The notes under the pieces: generated by a model
The model's input: the letters and a program-made list of their open reading frames with translations, nothing else
Database searches by the model: none
What the model was told of the DNA's origin: nothing
Position numbers and translations under genes: made by a program
NCBI RefSeq assembly: GCF_000525835.1
Contig: NZ_AODD01000014.1
Location: 1 to 64,000 of the forward strand
Length of the DNA: 64,000 nucleotides
From: Listeria grandensis FSL F6-0971
Lineage (GTDB): Bacteria > Bacillota > Bacilli > Lactobacillales > Listeriaceae
Reading direction: 5' to 3'
Shown: positions 18,027 to 27,520 of the stretch, piece by piece
How positions within the stretch are numbered: position 1 is the stretch's first letter
Layout of the letters: the number at the start of each line of letters is the position of its first letter

Positions 18027-19055
18027 ATGAAAGTTTCGATTATTGGAGCAACAGGTTATGGAGGACTCGAATTACTCCGATTGTTACATCAACATCCGCA
18101 AGTGGAGATCGCATCTTTGCATAGTTTCTCCGCCCAGACGGACGATATATCGCGATTTTATCCGCATTTACATACGGTGTATCATCACGAATTAGTCGAG
18201 ATTGACGCGCTTAAAATTGCGGAGGAAAGTGAAGCTGTTTTTCTAGCAACGCCAAGTGGGGTCGCGAAGGAAGCTGCACAGCCGTTTATTGATGTTGGGA
18301 TGAAGGTTATTGATCTGTCGGGGGATTTCCGATTGTCGAAGGAAAAATATGAGAAGTGGTACAACAAGGATGCGGCGCCGATTGCTTACTTGAATCAGGC
18401 GGAATATGGTTTAGCGGAATGGCGGGAGAATCTAGATACGACGTTTATTTCGAACCCAGGGTGTTATGCGACGGCGACATTGCTTGGTTTGGCGCCACTT
18501 GTGATGCATGGTTTGATCGAGCCGGGTTCGATTATTGTAGATGCGAAATCTGGTATATCTGGGGCGGGCAAGACGCCGGGCGCGAATACGCATTTTCCGG
18601 AGACGAATGAGAATATGACGCTGTATCGAATGAATCAGCATCAGCACATTCCGGAGATTATTAGGCAGTTGCGTGTGTGGGATGCAAGCATCGATGCGAT
18701 TACATTTTCGACGTCGCTGATTCCGGTGACGCGAGGCATTTTTGCCACGATATATGTGAAGGCGAACGTGGAAACATCGACGGAGGCACTTTTGGCGTTG
18801 TACCGTGAGAGTTATGATGGGAAACCGTTTGTGCGAGTGCAAGAAAAAGATGTGTATCCGACGCTGAAGCAAGTGACAGCATCGAATTTCTGCGATATTG
18901 GACTTTGTTATAATGCGCGAACAAATATGATTACGATTGTGGTTGTGATTGATAATTTGGTCAAAGGGGCCGCGGGACAAGCGATTCAAAATTTGAATTT
19001 GATGGCTGGTTTTGATGAAACGGCGGGGCTTGATTTTATACCGGTTTATCCTTAA
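18027..19055 (+). CDS. argC: N-acetyl-gamma-glutamyl-phosphate reductase
   Basis: Third step of arginine synthesis: NADPH-dependent reduction of N-acetylglutamyl phosphate to the semialdehyde. 342 residues. N-terminal Rossmann motif VSIIGATGYGGLELLRLL, VFLATPSGVAKE, and the catalytic cysteine in SNPGCYATATLLGL are present. GAAGGGTGGG precedes ATG 18027. First gene of argCJBDF, 12 bases before argJ. A long opposite-strand frame over this gene is an antisense artefact of its codon bias. Confidence 0.96.
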   Translation: MKVSIIGATGYGGLELLRLLHQHPQVEIASLHSFSAQTDDISRFYPHLHTVYHHELVEIDALKIAEESEAVFLATPSGVAKEAAQPFIDVGMKVIDLSGDFRLSKEKYEKWYNKDAAPIAYLNQAEYGLAEWRENLDTTFISNPGCYATATLLGLAPLVMHGLIEPGSIIVDAKSGISGAGKTPGANTHFPETNENMTLYRMNQHQHIPEIIRQLRVWDASIDAITFSTSLIPVTRGIFATIYVKANVETSTEALLALYRESYDGKPFVRVQEKDVYPTLKQVTASNFCDIGLCYNARTNMITIVVVIDNLVKGAAGQAIQNLNLMAGFDETAGLDFIPVYP

Positions 19056-19067
19056 GGGGGAAGAAAG

Positions 19068-20294
19068 ATGGAGAAGGTTTTGGAGAAAGAGGGCTGGATC
19101 ACGATAGAAAATGGCACGATTGCGACACCGCTTGGTTTTTTTGCGGACGGTAAACATTGTGGTCTGAAGCGCAAAAAGAAGGATATTGGTGTGATTTTTT
19201 CGGAAGTTCCAGCTGCGGCTGCGGCGGTTTATACAATGAATCAAATGCAAGCTGCGCCGATTTTTGTAACGAAGGATAGCTTGGCGGTGGATCAAACGTT
19301 GCAGGCAATCGTTGTCAATAGCGGTGTTGCCAATGCGTGTACGGGGAAACAGGGCTTGGATGATGGCTTTGCAATGCGGGCAATCACGGCCAAACATTTA
19401 GGAATTGCGGAATCAAGTGTTGCGATTGCATCAACAGGCGTGATTGGTGACTACTTACCAATGGAAAAAGTGACAGCGGGGATCGAGTCGCTACAGGTGA
19501 ATGTTGGTGGAAGCAGTGATTTCCATGAAGCAATTTTAACAACGGATACGGTGCAAAAAGAACTGACATTACAGAGTGAAATCGGCGGGAAAACGATTAC
19601 CATTTCGGGTGTAGCGAAAGGTTCAGGGATGATTCATCCAAACATGGCGACGATGCTCTCGTTCATTACGACAGACGCGGCAGTTTCAGCTGAACTATTG
19701 CAAAAATTGCTAAAACAAAAAGTAGATCAAACCTTCAATCAAATAACGGTGGATGGAGATACATCGACAAACGATATGGTTGTTGTGATGGCGAATGGTT
19801 GTGCTGGAAATGCATCATTTTCTGAAGGTACGCCAGAATTTGCTGTATTTACCAAGATGTTCTATGCTGTTTGTCAACATTTAGCGAAAAGCATTGCACG
19901 TGATGGCGAGGGTGCGACAAAGCTAATCGAAGCGCAAGTCAAGGGCGCCACTTCAAAAGTAGACGCTAGGATGATCGCTAAACAGATTGTGTCATCAAGC
20001 CTCGTGAAAACTGCGATGTTCGGTGAGGATGCCAACTGGGGCCGGATTATTTGCGCCATTGGCTACAGCGGTGGCCGTTTTTCACCAGATAATATTACGA
20101 TTAAAATCGGCGAGATTGCTATTTTAGAAAAAAGTGAGACAGCGGCGTACGATCCAGAAATACTTGCCGCCTATCTGCAAAAAGAAACTATTTTAATCGA
20201 GGTTAATTTGCATAGCGGGATAGAAGAAGGAACCGCTTGGGGATGCGATTTGAGCTATGATTACGTCAAAATAAATGCATGTTATCGGACGTGA
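19068..20294 (+). CDS. argJ: Bifunctional ornithine acetyltransferase / N-acetylglutamate synthase
   Basis: Recycles the acetyl group from N-acetylornithine to glutamate, which makes the arginine pathway cyclic; many Gram-positive ArgJ proteins also use acetyl-CoA and replace ArgA. 408 residues. The self-cleavage site lies in [16 protein letters not shown] with the nucleophile Thr195, dividing the precursor into alpha and beta chains. [15 protein letters not shown] and the C-terminal end ...[12 protein letters not shown] fit the family. AAGGGGGAAGAAAG precedes the ATG. No separate argA is present in the cluster, which supports the bifunctional form. Confidence 0.96.
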   Translation: MEKVLEKEGWITIENGTIATPLGFFADGKHCGLKRKKKDIGVIFSEVPAAAAAVYTMNQMQAAPIFVTKDSLAVDQTLQAIVVNSGVANACTGKQGLDDGFAMRAITAKHLGIAESSVAIASTGVIGDYLPMEKVTAGIESLQVNVGGSSDFHEAILTTDTVQKELTLQSEIGGKTITISGVAKGSGMIHPNMATMLSFITTDAAVSAELLQKLLKQKVDQTFNQITVDGDTSTNDMVVVMANGCAGNASFSEGTPEFAVFTKMFYAVCQHLAKSIARDGEGATKLIEAQVKGATSKVDARMIAKQIVSSSLVKTAMFGEDANWGRIICAIGYSGGRFSPDNITIKIGEIAILEKSETAAYDPEILAAYLQKETILIEVNLHSGIEEGTAWGCDLSYDYVKINACYRT

Positions 20295-20314
20295 AATAAA
20301 GGGGCGTGAATGGG

Positions 20315-21067
20315 ATGAATGAAACTGTTGTTGTGAAAATAGGTGGCGTCGCGGGAAGTCACCTTGATGAAAGTTTTTTCAAGCAAATCAAAACGTGGCA
20401 AGCGAACGGGAAACAAGTGGTTCTTGTGCATGGAGGCGGTGCTCAGATCAGTAAAATGATGGAGGCGCTAGGCATCCCTGTGGAAACGAAGGACGGCTTG
20501 CGAGTTACAACGAAAGAAACGCTCGCTGTGACGAAGATGGTCTTAATCGGTCAAGTACAGCCAGAAATCGTAACTGCGCTAGAAAAAGAAGCAATTACGG
20601 CAGTAGGGTTGCATGCGGGGGATGCAGGTTTGATGCAGGCGAAACAATTGGCAGACGGGGAACTAGGTTTTGTCGGTGAGATCACACATGTTAAAACCAA
20701 GTTAATCAAAGGTCTGATAGAACAGCAAATTGTTCCAGTTATTGCACCGCTTGGCTTAACGACCACAGCAGAATGGTTGAATGTGAACGCTGATGTAGCA
20801 GCATGTGCAGTGGCTACTGCTCTCCAAGCAGAAACGCTCATTTTGCTAACGGATGTTGCCGGTGTGCTTGATGCGGGAGAGGTTATGGCGCATATCGATA
20901 CGGCGGAATTAGAAGGTTTATTCGCGAAAGAAATTATCACAGGCGGAATGATTCCAAAACTCGAAAGCGCCAAACACGCAGTTTTACAAGGCGTTGGTCA
21001 AGTCGTCATTACCAACGAAATCACAGCACAAGGAACAATAATAAAGGATGGAGTGAAAATAGGATGA
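20315..21067 (+). CDS. argB: Acetylglutamate kinase
   Basis: Phosphorylates N-acetylglutamate, the second pathway step and often the arginine feedback point. I choose ATG 20315, 10 bases after GGGG; a GTG at 20306 is open but too close to the ribosome binding site. This gives 250 residues. Amino acid kinase fold: VVVKIGGVAGS, VLVHGGGAQISKMM, a central NVNADVAACAVATAL substrate region and GGMIPKLESAKHAV nucleotide motif. The first Gly-rich loop has IGGVAG, a conservative variant of the common GGxA. It overlaps argD by 4 bases (ATGA). Confidence 0.95.
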   Translation: MNETVVVKIGGVAGSHLDESFFKQIKTWQANGKQVVLVHGGGAQISKMMEALGIPVETKDGLRVTTKETLAVTKMVLIGQVQPEIVTALEKEAITAVGLHAGDAGLMQAKQLADGELGFVGEITHVKTKLIKGLIEQQIVPVIAPLGLTTTAEWLNVNADVAACAVATALQAETLILLTDVAGVLDAGEVMAHIDTAELEGLFAKEIITGGMIPKLESAKHAVLQGVGQVVITNEITAQGTIIKDGVKIG

Positions 21068-22212
21068 GTGATTTATTCCCAACATATGCAAAATTTCCAA
21101 TCGAAATCGTAGAAGGCAAAGGTACGATTGTCAAAGATTCGAATGGCAAGGAATATCTGGATTTCACATCGGGCATTGCTGTTTGTAATTTAGGGCATTG
21201 TCATGAAACTGTATTAGCCGCTGCCCAGAAGCAACTCGGCCAAATTTGGCATACCTCTAATCTGTTTGAAAGCAGTATTCAAGAACAAGTCGCAACGAAA
21301 TTAACGGCGGGTGAGGAGCGGGTCGTATTTTTCTGTAATAGTGGTGCTGAAGCTAACGAAGCTGCGCTAAAACTCGCTAAAAAACATACAGGATGCGATG
21401 AAATTATCACATTTAAACAGTCTTTTCATGGTCGAACCATCGCCACAATGACAGCAACTGGTCAAAGCAAAATTCACGATGGCTTCGGCGCACTCCTTCC
21501 AGGATTTACATACTTACCATACAATGATTTGGAAGCACTCGAAAAGACGATTTCTGCACAAACGGCAGCGGTCATGCTTGAAGTTATTCAAGGGGAAGGT
21601 GGCGTCCTGCTAGCTACGAAGGAATTTTTAATTGGAGCCTCCAATCTGTGTCAGAAGTACGGTGCTTTGTTGATTATCGATGAAGTACAAACTGGGATGG
21701 GGCGCACTGGCACGCGTTTCGCATTTGAACAGGTGGGAATCAAACCAGACATTTTCACACTGGCAAAAGGACTAGGAAATGGTTTGCCGGTGGGTGCAAT
21801 GATTGGAAAAGCAGAACTTGCAGCAACATTTGGACCAGGAAGCCATGGCTCCACATTTGGTGGTAATAAAATCGCGATGGTAGCAGCAGACGCGGTCATT
21901 GATATCATTTTTGATGAAGCGTTTCTGGAAGATGTGACTGAAAAAGGTGCCTATTTCCAACAATTACTCACGGAAAAACTAGCGGCTAACGTTGTCGCGA
22001 TTCGCGGAGCGGGCTTGATGCTTGGAATAGAGCTTGATATGGAGGCGAAGGACGTAGTGAGCGCGCTACAAGAACTAGGACTGCTCACATTAACAGCTGG
22101 ACCGAATGTATTACGAATAGTACCGCCACTGACTGTCACGAAACAAGAACTCGAGCAGGCGGCGAATTGGATCGAATCAGTGCTTATAAAACAGGAAGTG
22201 GGGATGAAATAA
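21064..22212 (+). CDS. argD: Acetylornithine aminotransferase
   Basis: PLP-dependent class III aminotransferase converting N-acetylglutamate semialdehyde to N-acetylornithine; 382 residues. [50 protein letters not shown] and the PLP lysine in [15 protein letters not shown] are all present. The start codon lies within the argB stop (ATGA) and the stop shares a base with the argF start, so argB-argD-argF are translationally coupled. Confidence 0.96.
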   Translation: MSDLFPTYAKFPIEIVEGKGTIVKDSNGKEYLDFTSGIAVCNLGHCHETVLAAAQKQLGQIWHTSNLFESSIQEQVATKLTAGEERVVFFCNSGAEANEAALKLAKKHTGCDEIITFKQSFHGRTIATMTATGQSKIHDGFGALLPGFTYLPYNDLEALEKTISAQTAAVMLEVIQGEGGVLLATKEFLIGASNLCQKYGALLIIDEVQTGMGRTGTRFAFEQVGIKPDIFTLAKGLGNGLPVGAMIGKAELAATFGPGSHGSTFGGNKIAMVAADAVIDIIFDEAFLEDVTEKGAYFQQLLTEKLAANVVAIRGAGLMLGIELDMEAKDVVSALQELGLLTLTAGPNVLRIVPPLTVTKQELEQAANWIESVLIKQEVGMK

Positions 22213-23150
22213 TGATAGAGTATGAAGAAACGACTAAAGGAAAAGATATGTTGAGTCTGCTGGAATGGAGCAATGAAGAAATCACAGAATTAGTACAGTT
22301 AGCGCTTGCGATTAAGACAAATCCAACGCATTATAGCCACGCGTTGAGCGGTCAAATTTTAGGCATGATTTTTGATAAGTCCTCTACGCGGACGAGGGTT
22401 TCCTTTGAAGCAGGTATTTTACAGTTAGGTGGGCAGGCGATCGTGATGTCTTCCAAAGAGCTACAAATCGGGCGGGGCGAGCCAATAAAGGATACGGCGC
22501 ATGTCCTTAGCGAATATATTAACGCCGTGATGATTCGGACGTTTAGCCACGAAGGTGTAGAGGAACTTGCCGAACACGCATCGATTCCAATCATTAATGG
22601 GCTGACAGATCTGCACCACCCTTGCCAAGCGCTAGCTGATTTATTAACGATTTTTGAAGTGAAAAATACATTTGAAGGCGTAAAACTTGCGTATATCGGA
22701 GATGGAAATAATGTTTGCCATTCTCTACTATTAGCTGCTGCAATGGTTGGCTTAGATATTTCTTGCGCGATGCCAGAGGGTTATGAGCCAGATGGAAACG
22801 TTTTGAAGGAAGCACAACAAATCGCCTTAAAAACGGGCGCTAAAATCGACATGACAACGGATCCAGTACTTGCAGTGACCAATGCTGATTTTGTATATAC
22901 AGATGTCTGGACAAGTATGGGGCAAGAGGAAGAAAATGCAAAACGTCTTGCTGATTTCAACGGTTACGCTGTGACAAGTGAACTCGTAGCACACGCAAAA
23001 TCTGACTATCATTTCCTACATTGTCTACCAGCACACCGCGAAGAAGAAGTGGACGCGGCTGTTATTGACGGTAAACAATCTCTTGTGTACCAACAAGCTG
23101 GCAACAGACTGCACGCACAAAAAGCATTATTAGTAATGATTTTAGGATAA
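22212..23150 (+). CDS. argF: Ornithine carbamoyltransferase
   Basis: Makes citrulline from ornithine and carbamoyl phosphate. Start ATG 22212 (taATGa overlap with argD, GGGGATG upstream) gives 312 residues. The carbamoyl phosphate site [13 protein letters not shown] and later [12 protein letters not shown], and the ornithine-side motif [10 protein letters not shown] are present. Last gene of the operon; argG and argH, needed to finish arginine, are not in this window. A biosynthetic rather than deiminase-pathway role follows from the operon. Confidence 0.96.
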   Translation: MIEYEETTKGKDMLSLLEWSNEEITELVQLALAIKTNPTHYSHALSGQILGMIFDKSSTRTRVSFEAGILQLGGQAIVMSSKELQIGRGEPIKDTAHVLSEYINAVMIRTFSHEGVEELAEHASIPIINGLTDLHHPCQALADLLTIFEVKNTFEGVKLAYIGDGNNVCHSLLLAAAMVGLDISCAMPEGYEPDGNVLKEAQQIALKTGAKIDMTTDPVLAVTNADFVYTDVWTSMGQEEENAKRLADFNGYAVTSELVAHAKSDYHFLHCLPAHREEEVDAAVIDGKQSLVYQQAGNRLHAQKALLVMILG

Positions 23151-23156
23151 ATATTG

Positions 23157-23195
23157 AAATCCAATACACGATTGAAGCGTGTGTTGGATTTTTTA
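23157..23195 (+). terminator. Terminator of the arginine operon
   Basis: 14-bp stem (23157-23170 with 23178-23191, one G-T pair), 7-nt loop, T run. Confidence 0.9.
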
Positions 23196-23199
23196 ATAT

Positions 23200-23228
23200 T
23201 TGACAGTGCTTACATAGAACGTTAGAAT
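23200..23228 (+). promoter_or_regulatory. Sigma-A promoter of the DUF1003 gene
   Basis: Perfect TTGACA (23200-23205), 17 bases, TAGAAT (23223-23228), 42 bases before the start codon and directly after the arg terminator. Confidence 0.75.
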
Positions 23229-23270
23229 GGTATTATATGGAGATTGTAAATAGGAAGCGAGGTAGATCAG

Positions 23271-23993
23271 ATGAAGAATAGAGTGGTATCTTGCGCTGTT
23301 TGTGGAAAATCATTTACAGAAATTGAGGGACTATTCTTAAAAGACATGGATGAGGAGCTACAAGGTATCATTTTAAAGCAAAATTTCCATTTATCAGCGA
23401 GCTCATTTATATGTTTTCGTGATTTATTAGAATTTCGGCTCCATTTTATTAGTGATATTGCTCAGAATGACACACGAGAAAACGAAGCCATCAATAAAAA
23501 AATAATACAGAGCATTAAAGATGGTGAAACCTTATCAGAGGATGTGGATAATGCTTTCACGTCACATCTTTCTATAGGTCAAAAAATAGCAGATACTATT
23601 GCCAAATTTGGTGGGAGTTGGGGATTTATCCTTTGCTTTATGGGAATCTTAGCCTTATGGATTATCATGAATTCGATTGCGCTGTTCACGAAACCCTTTG
23701 ATCCCTATCCATTCATCCTGCTTAATTTAGTATTGTCCTGTTTGGCTGCGATTCAAGCGCCGGTTATTATGATGAGCCAAAATCGTCAAGAAGCAAGAGA
23801 CAGAGCCCAATCCGAAAGCGATTATAAAATTAACTTAAAGTCCGAAATTGAAATCCGTTTGCTTCATGAGAAGTTAGATCATGTTTTAAATGAACAATGG
23901 CAACATCTTATTGAAGTTCAACGCTTGCAAATCGATGCCCTCAATGAATTGCAAAAGCAGGTTGAAAATCTACATTTCAAAAAAATGAAATAA
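23271..23993 (+). CDS. DUF1003 membrane protein
   Basis: 240 residues, function unknown. The N-terminus has a CxxC pair (SCAVCGK), possibly a small metal-binding knuckle. The DUF1003 core follows: IGQKIADTIAKFGGSWGFI, then two membrane helices (about residues 119-140 and 150-172, ILCFMGILALWIIMNSI and PYPFILLNLVLSCLAAIQAPVIMMSQNR), then a charged coiled-coil tail. The DPYPFILLNLVLS and AP.IMMSQNRQ blocks are the family signature. It has its own promoter. It is part of an accessory insertion between argF and nadK. Confidence 0.88.
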   Translation: MKNRVVSCAVCGKSFTEIEGLFLKDMDEELQGIILKQNFHLSASSFICFRDLLEFRLHFISDIAQNDTRENEAINKKIIQSIKDGETLSEDVDNAFTSHLSIGQKIADTIAKFGGSWGFILCFMGILALWIIMNSIALFTKPFDPYPFILLNLVLSCLAAIQAPVIMMSQNRQEARDRAQSESDYKINLKSEIEIRLLHEKLDHVLNEQWQHLIEVQRLQIDALNELQKQVENLHFKKMK

Positions 23994-24068
23994 TATTTTA
24001 ATTTGGTAGATAACTGTCTACTAACTGCTGTTGAAATGTGAATAATTAGGAAGGGAGGATGGATTAAA

Positions 24069-24266
24069 ATGGAGCGGATGACAGCGATTTTTAAACGCTT
24101 CCAAGTACACACAAATTATTCTACCATTTTGAATGAAATTGGAAGTATCAGACTCAAAGTACAAGATGACAAGATACCTAGATTTATTCATACGATAAAT
24201 ACGGAAACAGACTGTCGGGCAGTGCTTAGCCCATCGGCAGAATATGTAGAAATAACAAAGATATAA
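24069..24266 (+). CDS. Small hypothetical protein (65 aa)
   Basis: I do not recognise it. It is 65 residues, soluble, mixed charge, with a strong AGGAAGGGAGG ribosome binding site and a good terminator after the stop, which together argue that it is a real gene. It lies 75 bases after the DUF1003 gene without a terminator between, so it may be cotranscribed. It has no signal peptide and one cysteine. Function unknown. Confidence 0.55.
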   Translation: MERMTAIFKRFQVHTNYSTILNEIGSIRLKVQDDKIPRFIHTINTETDCRAVLSPSAEYVEITKI

Positions 24267-24270
24267 GACG

Positions 24271-24319
24271 ATAATCTCGGGAACTGCTAAATATACTAGC
24301 AGTCTCGAGATTATTTTTT
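24271..24319 (+). terminator. Terminator after the 65-aa gene
   Basis: Stem ATAATCTCG (24271-24279) with CGAGATTAT (24306-24314), an inner CTGCTA/TAGCAG stem, and six T. Confidence 0.88.
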
Positions 24320-24479
24320 GTTAGGTGCATCTGCTATTATTTTAGAGGCAATGTATGCAATTTATATAAACTGATAATTATGTTGTTAACGTCAAATTAA
24401 TGTAATAATTGAGTGCTATGATATTACTGTAGTTAGGAGTAGTTAATCCTTCTATAATAAATAGAAAGTAGGAGATTTT

Positions 24480-24842
24480 ATGCATATGAAAAAAATTGTT
24501 GGGCTCTCCGTGACTGTAGTTTTTGGACTTTCTTCTATTATTGGTGTAAATTTGGTGAATACGGGGCATGTAGGTTTGGAAAATGGTTTAGGCGTAGTCC
24601 AAGCCAAAGCAGCGGGTATTAGTGGTGCTGTAAAAATAAATGGAGCTAGTTACAAATGGGGTGAAACATCTTGGGGAAAGAACAGAGGCATGACTTTTAA
24701 CCCTGGAAACCACGTGTATCAATTTTCACCTAATCCTCATAATGATCCTTGGTATAATAAAAATCAAACAAAATTCTATAAATCAGCCGCGTCTCAAATC
24801 GAAAAACAAGGTAATGAAGGTAAGTGGACTCAGAATTCGTGA
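24480..24842 (+). CDS. Small secreted protein with a suspicious in-frame stop
   Basis: 120 residues as it stands. AGGAG is 5 bases before ATG 24480 and a TATAAT at 24453-24458 is a likely -10. An N-terminal signal peptide (MKKIVGLSVTVVFGLSSIIG) is followed by a polar region ending VQAKA, a plausible cleavage point. The mature part is small, basic, rich in Gly, Asn, Trp and Tyr (NGASYKWGETSWGKNRGM), without cysteines. After TGA 24840-24842 the same frame stays open for 18 more codons to 24899 and reads VKVNINGIDYTLAPR, which echoes the VKINGASYKW segment near residue 50. The TGA may be a nonsense mutation or sequencing error in a 139-residue protein. Secretion is likely; a bacteriocin-like role is possible, but I see no family match. 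Confidence 0.65.
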   Translation: MHMKKIVGLSVTVVFGLSSIIGVNLVNTGHVGLENGLGVVQAKAAGISGAVKINGASYKWGETSWGKNRGMTFNPGNHVYQFSPNPHNDPWYNKNQTKFYKSAASQIEKQGNEGKWTQNS

Positions 24843-24996
24843 CCAATCCAGGTAAAAGTTAACATTAACGGAATTGACTACACATTAGCACCTAGATGAT
24901 TAAACTTCTTCTTTTTTTAGAGAAAGTGATTCCCGAAACGGCACATGTATGATAGGATTAGCAGTGAACGGAATTAGAATATTGGAGTGATGAAAA

Positions 24997-25425
24997 ATGG
25001 AGATAAAAGTTAAATACGCAACAGATCAAGAGGCACGATTAAATAAGTTAGAACAAGGCGATTGGATTGATTTATATGCGAACGAAGAGGTTCACTTAGC
25101 GTCAGGCGAATATAAACTAATCGATTTAGGGCTCGCAATGGAATTACCTAAAGGATACGAAGCGCATGTTGTACCTCGTTCCAGTACATATAAACATTTT
25201 GGAATTATCCAGTCCAATAGCATGGGTGTTATCGACGAGAGCTATTGCGGCGAGAATGACTTCTGGAAGTTTCCAGCTATCGCGATGCGTGATACGGTGA
25301 TTGAAAAAGGAGACAGGATTTGTCAATTTAGAATTATGGAGAAAATGCCAGAAGTAACGATTACCGAAGTAAGTAGTCTTGGCAATGCTGATCGCGGTGG
25401 GTTTGGTTCGACGGGTACAAAATAA
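24997..25425 (+). CDS. dut: dUTP diphosphatase
   Basis: Hydrolyses dUTP to dUMP, keeping uracil out of DNA and feeding thymidylate synthesis; 142 residues, the trimeric family. Motif 1 is in [22 protein letters not shown], motif 3 in [16 protein letters not shown], motif 4 in [14 protein letters not shown] and the C-terminal motif 5 [10 protein letters not shown]. It resembles the chromosomal/phage-type Listeria and SPbeta-type Bacillus dUTPases. It is isolated here, with its own ribosome binding site GGAGTGATG, in the accessory stretch between argF and nadK. No phage genes flank it. Confidence 0.93.
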   Translation: MEIKVKYATDQEARLNKLEQGDWIDLYANEEVHLASGEYKLIDLGLAMELPKGYEAHVVPRSSTYKHFGIIQSNSMGVIDESYCGENDFWKFPAIAMRDTVIEKGDRICQFRIMEKMPEVTITEVSSLGNADRGGFGSTGTK

Positions 25426-25474
25426 TATATCTAGGTTGCAGACCAAAATGTATGGCACTGTCTACCTTTAGTAT

Positions 25475-25515
25475 ATACTCAAAAAGGAGCCCGTAATGGA
25501 CTCCTTTTTGAGTAT
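25475..25515. terminator. Bidirectional terminator between dut and nadK
   Basis: Perfect 15-bp inverted repeat (25475-25489 with 25501-25515) whose arms contain five A / five T, so it can end both convergent transcripts. Confidence 0.88.
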
Positions 25516-25521
25516 GGAATT

Positions 25522-26322
25522 TTACAAGAAATTTCGTTTTACCTTATCCCAGAACGAATTATTATGCAATTTAATAATATTGACGAACCGATCGCCAACT
25601 TCAAGCTTGATTTCATCGACATGTTGAATGCTAAGCGCCTCAGAATCCATCCCCATGATTGGGAAATCATTCACGCCATTTGCGCGCATATCCAAACGCA
25701 ATTTACGTTTCGGGCTCAAAATGAACGAAGAACCGAGCGTCCGGAAGCGGTTATTATTAATCGAAGCAAGCTCACTCACTTGCATCGACGGTAACAATGG
25801 ATCGACAATCGAACCGTTAATGGATTTATTATACGCGGTACTTCCTGTTGGGGTTGAAATAACCATACCATCGCCACGGAAAGTTTCAAACAGGCTATCA
25901 TTAATATACACATCAATTTGTAGGGTACGGATAATCGATGAGCGGATGTTGAACTCATTTAGTACATAAAAGGCCTTGGAATTGTTGACAGTACCGTAAA
26001 TGGTTGGGTAACGGCGAACAAGCCAGCGATCTTCTGCCGCGGCCTTAATAATTTCATCGATTTGGTGTACGTGAAAATCACAATATTGTCCAAGTTGTTC
26101 GGTTAACGCGATTCCCGCATATAAACAATCGGAACGGAAACCAGTTTCACGCACGGATTTAAGGAACGCGCCGTCTCCGCCAATACTAATAATCGCTGTT
26201 GCTACTTCAAAATCATCGGTTACTTCAAAACCGTATTCTTTCGTAACTTTTTTTAGTTCATCGGCGTGCTTTTGTAGCTCTTCTGTTTTACGATAGGAAA
26301 AGTAAAAAATTGTTTCAGCCAT
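25522..26322 (-). CDS. nadK: NAD kinase
   Basis: Phosphorylates NAD to NADP; 266 residues, cytoplasmic. The nucleotide motif is ISIGGDGAFLKSVRETG (GGDGA where GGDGT is common), with NEFNIRSS, the second substrate loop GDGMVISTPTGSTAYNKSINGSIVDP and the C-terminal SILSPK-like block. TGGAGG precedes ATG 26322. Listeria have two NAD kinases; this is the one linked to the sppA region. The gene is convergent with dut and divergent from sppA. Confidence 0.94.
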   Translation of the reverse strand: MAETIFYFSYRKTEELQKHADELKKVTKEYGFEVTDDFEVATAIISIGGDGAFLKSVRETGFRSDCLYAGIALTEQLGQYCDFHVHQIDEIIKAAAEDRWLVRRYPTIYGTVNNSKAFYVLNEFNIRSSIIRTLQIDVYINDSLFETFRGDGMVISTPTGSTAYNKSINGSIVDPLLPSMQVSELASINNNRFRTLGSSFILSPKRKLRLDMRANGVNDFPIMGMDSEALSIQHVDEIKLEVGDRFVNIIKLHNNSFWDKVKRNFL

Positions 26323-26484
26323 ACTAAAACCTCCAGTGTTCTTAGTTAATTCAATCTACAACCCATTATAACACGAATGCTCACTACTAATCTTGTAAAA
26401 AATAAGAATTTTTCAGGTTTCACTGTAAAAAGCGCCAGTTTTCCGTTATGATAGTCCTATAGCTATTAAAAAGGGGGAAAAAGT

Positions 26485-27507
26485 GTGAATGCAAAAAGAT
26501 GGATTGCGATTGGCATTGTCGCAGCATTATTAGTTGTGAGTGGAATTACGAAAATTACGAGTACGCTCTTGGCCAGTGATGATGAATATGAAACGTCTTG
26601 GCTTGATTCGCTAACGGCGACGGATACAGGCGTGACAGAAATGGTGCTAGAGGATGGCAAAGCTGATAAACGGATTGCGGTGCTAAACATTGATGGTGCG
26701 ATTCAAGATACAGGCTCAAGTGGTTCGCTTCTCGGTGGCAGTGAAGGCTACAGTCACACAGACTTTATGGATCAGCTCGAATGGATTCGGGAGGATGATA
26801 CGGTTGCTGGTGTTATGCTAAACGTGAACTCCCCAGGCGGTGGCGTTGTAGAATCGGCGCAAATTCGCGATAAAATTTTACAGATCAAAAAAGAGAAGAA
26901 GTTGCCGGTTTATGTTTCGTTCGGTAGCATGGCGGCATCAGGCGGTTACTATGTCTCTGCGCCAGCCGATAAAATCTTTGCAAGCCCAGAAACGCTGACA
27001 GGCTCGATCGGGGTCATCATGCAGGGCTATGATTTTAGCGAATTAATGAAGAAAATGGGTATTTCGGATAATACGATTAAAAGTGGAGAATTCAAAGATA
27101 TAATGAGCTCCACGCGCCCAATGACAGCAGAAGAAAAAGCGATCATGCAGTCGATGATTGACGATTCCTATGCGCAGTTCGTGAAAGTCGTGGCCGAGGG
27201 GCGTCATATGACGGAAGCCCAAGTTCGCAAAATTGCAGACGGCCGGATTTATGATGGTCGCCAAGCGAAGGCGAATGGCTTGATTGACGCATTTGGATAC
27301 GAAGAAAATGCATTGGATGCCTTGAAAAAAGAGCAAGATTTGAAAGGTGCACAAGTATTTGAGTACGATTCTAGCAGTATTGGTCTGGCTTCTATCTTCT
27401 CTTCATCGGTAAGTCAAATTGTCGGGCAAAAAAGCGAGGCCCATCAAGCGGTTCAGTTAATGAATATGATGGAAGCACCACGTCTTATGTACTTGTATGG
27501 AAAATAA
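26485..27507 (+). CDS. sppA: Signal peptide peptidase SppA
   Basis: Membrane-bound serine protease that degrades cleaved signal peptides; 340 residues from GTG 26485 with GGGGG 8 bases upstream. One N-terminal membrane anchor (RWIAIGIVAALLVVSGI) and a ClpP-like catalytic domain outside. The Ser/Lys dyad is Ser152 in SMAASGGYYVSAPAD and Lys204 in KSGEFKD, matching B. subtilis SppA Ser147/Lys199. NVNSPGGGV is the substrate loop. 13 bases before the RDD gene, with which it forms an operon, as in Bacillus sppA-yteJ. Confidence 0.95.
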   Translation: MNAKRWIAIGIVAALLVVSGITKITSTLLASDDEYETSWLDSLTATDTGVTEMVLEDGKADKRIAVLNIDGAIQDTGSSGSLLGGSEGYSHTDFMDQLEWIREDDTVAGVMLNVNSPGGGVVESAQIRDKILQIKKEKKLPVYVSFGSMAASGGYYVSAPADKIFASPETLTGSIGVIMQGYDFSELMKKMGISDNTIKSGEFKDIMSSTRPMTAEEKAIMQSMIDDSYAQFVKVVAEGRHMTEAQVRKIADGRIYDGRQAKANGLIDAFGYEENALDALKKEQDLKGAQVFEYDSSSIGLASIFSSSVSQIVGQKSEAHQAVQLMNMMEAPRLMYLYGK

Positions 27508-27520
27508 AGGAGGGATTCAA

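Noticed and set aside
18432-19397. 321-codon open frame on the minus strand over argC-argJ
   Set aside because: It lies opposite two certain genes, is Arg/His/Ile-rich and lacks any domain or ribosome binding site; an antisense artefact.
24480-24842. Lactococcin 972-type bacteriocin
   Set aside because: Size and secretion fit, but the characteristic sequence and the usual adjacent membrane and ABC immunity genes are absent.
24997-25425. dUTPase as a sign of a prophage
   Set aside because: No integrase, structural, lysis or repressor genes in the surroundings.
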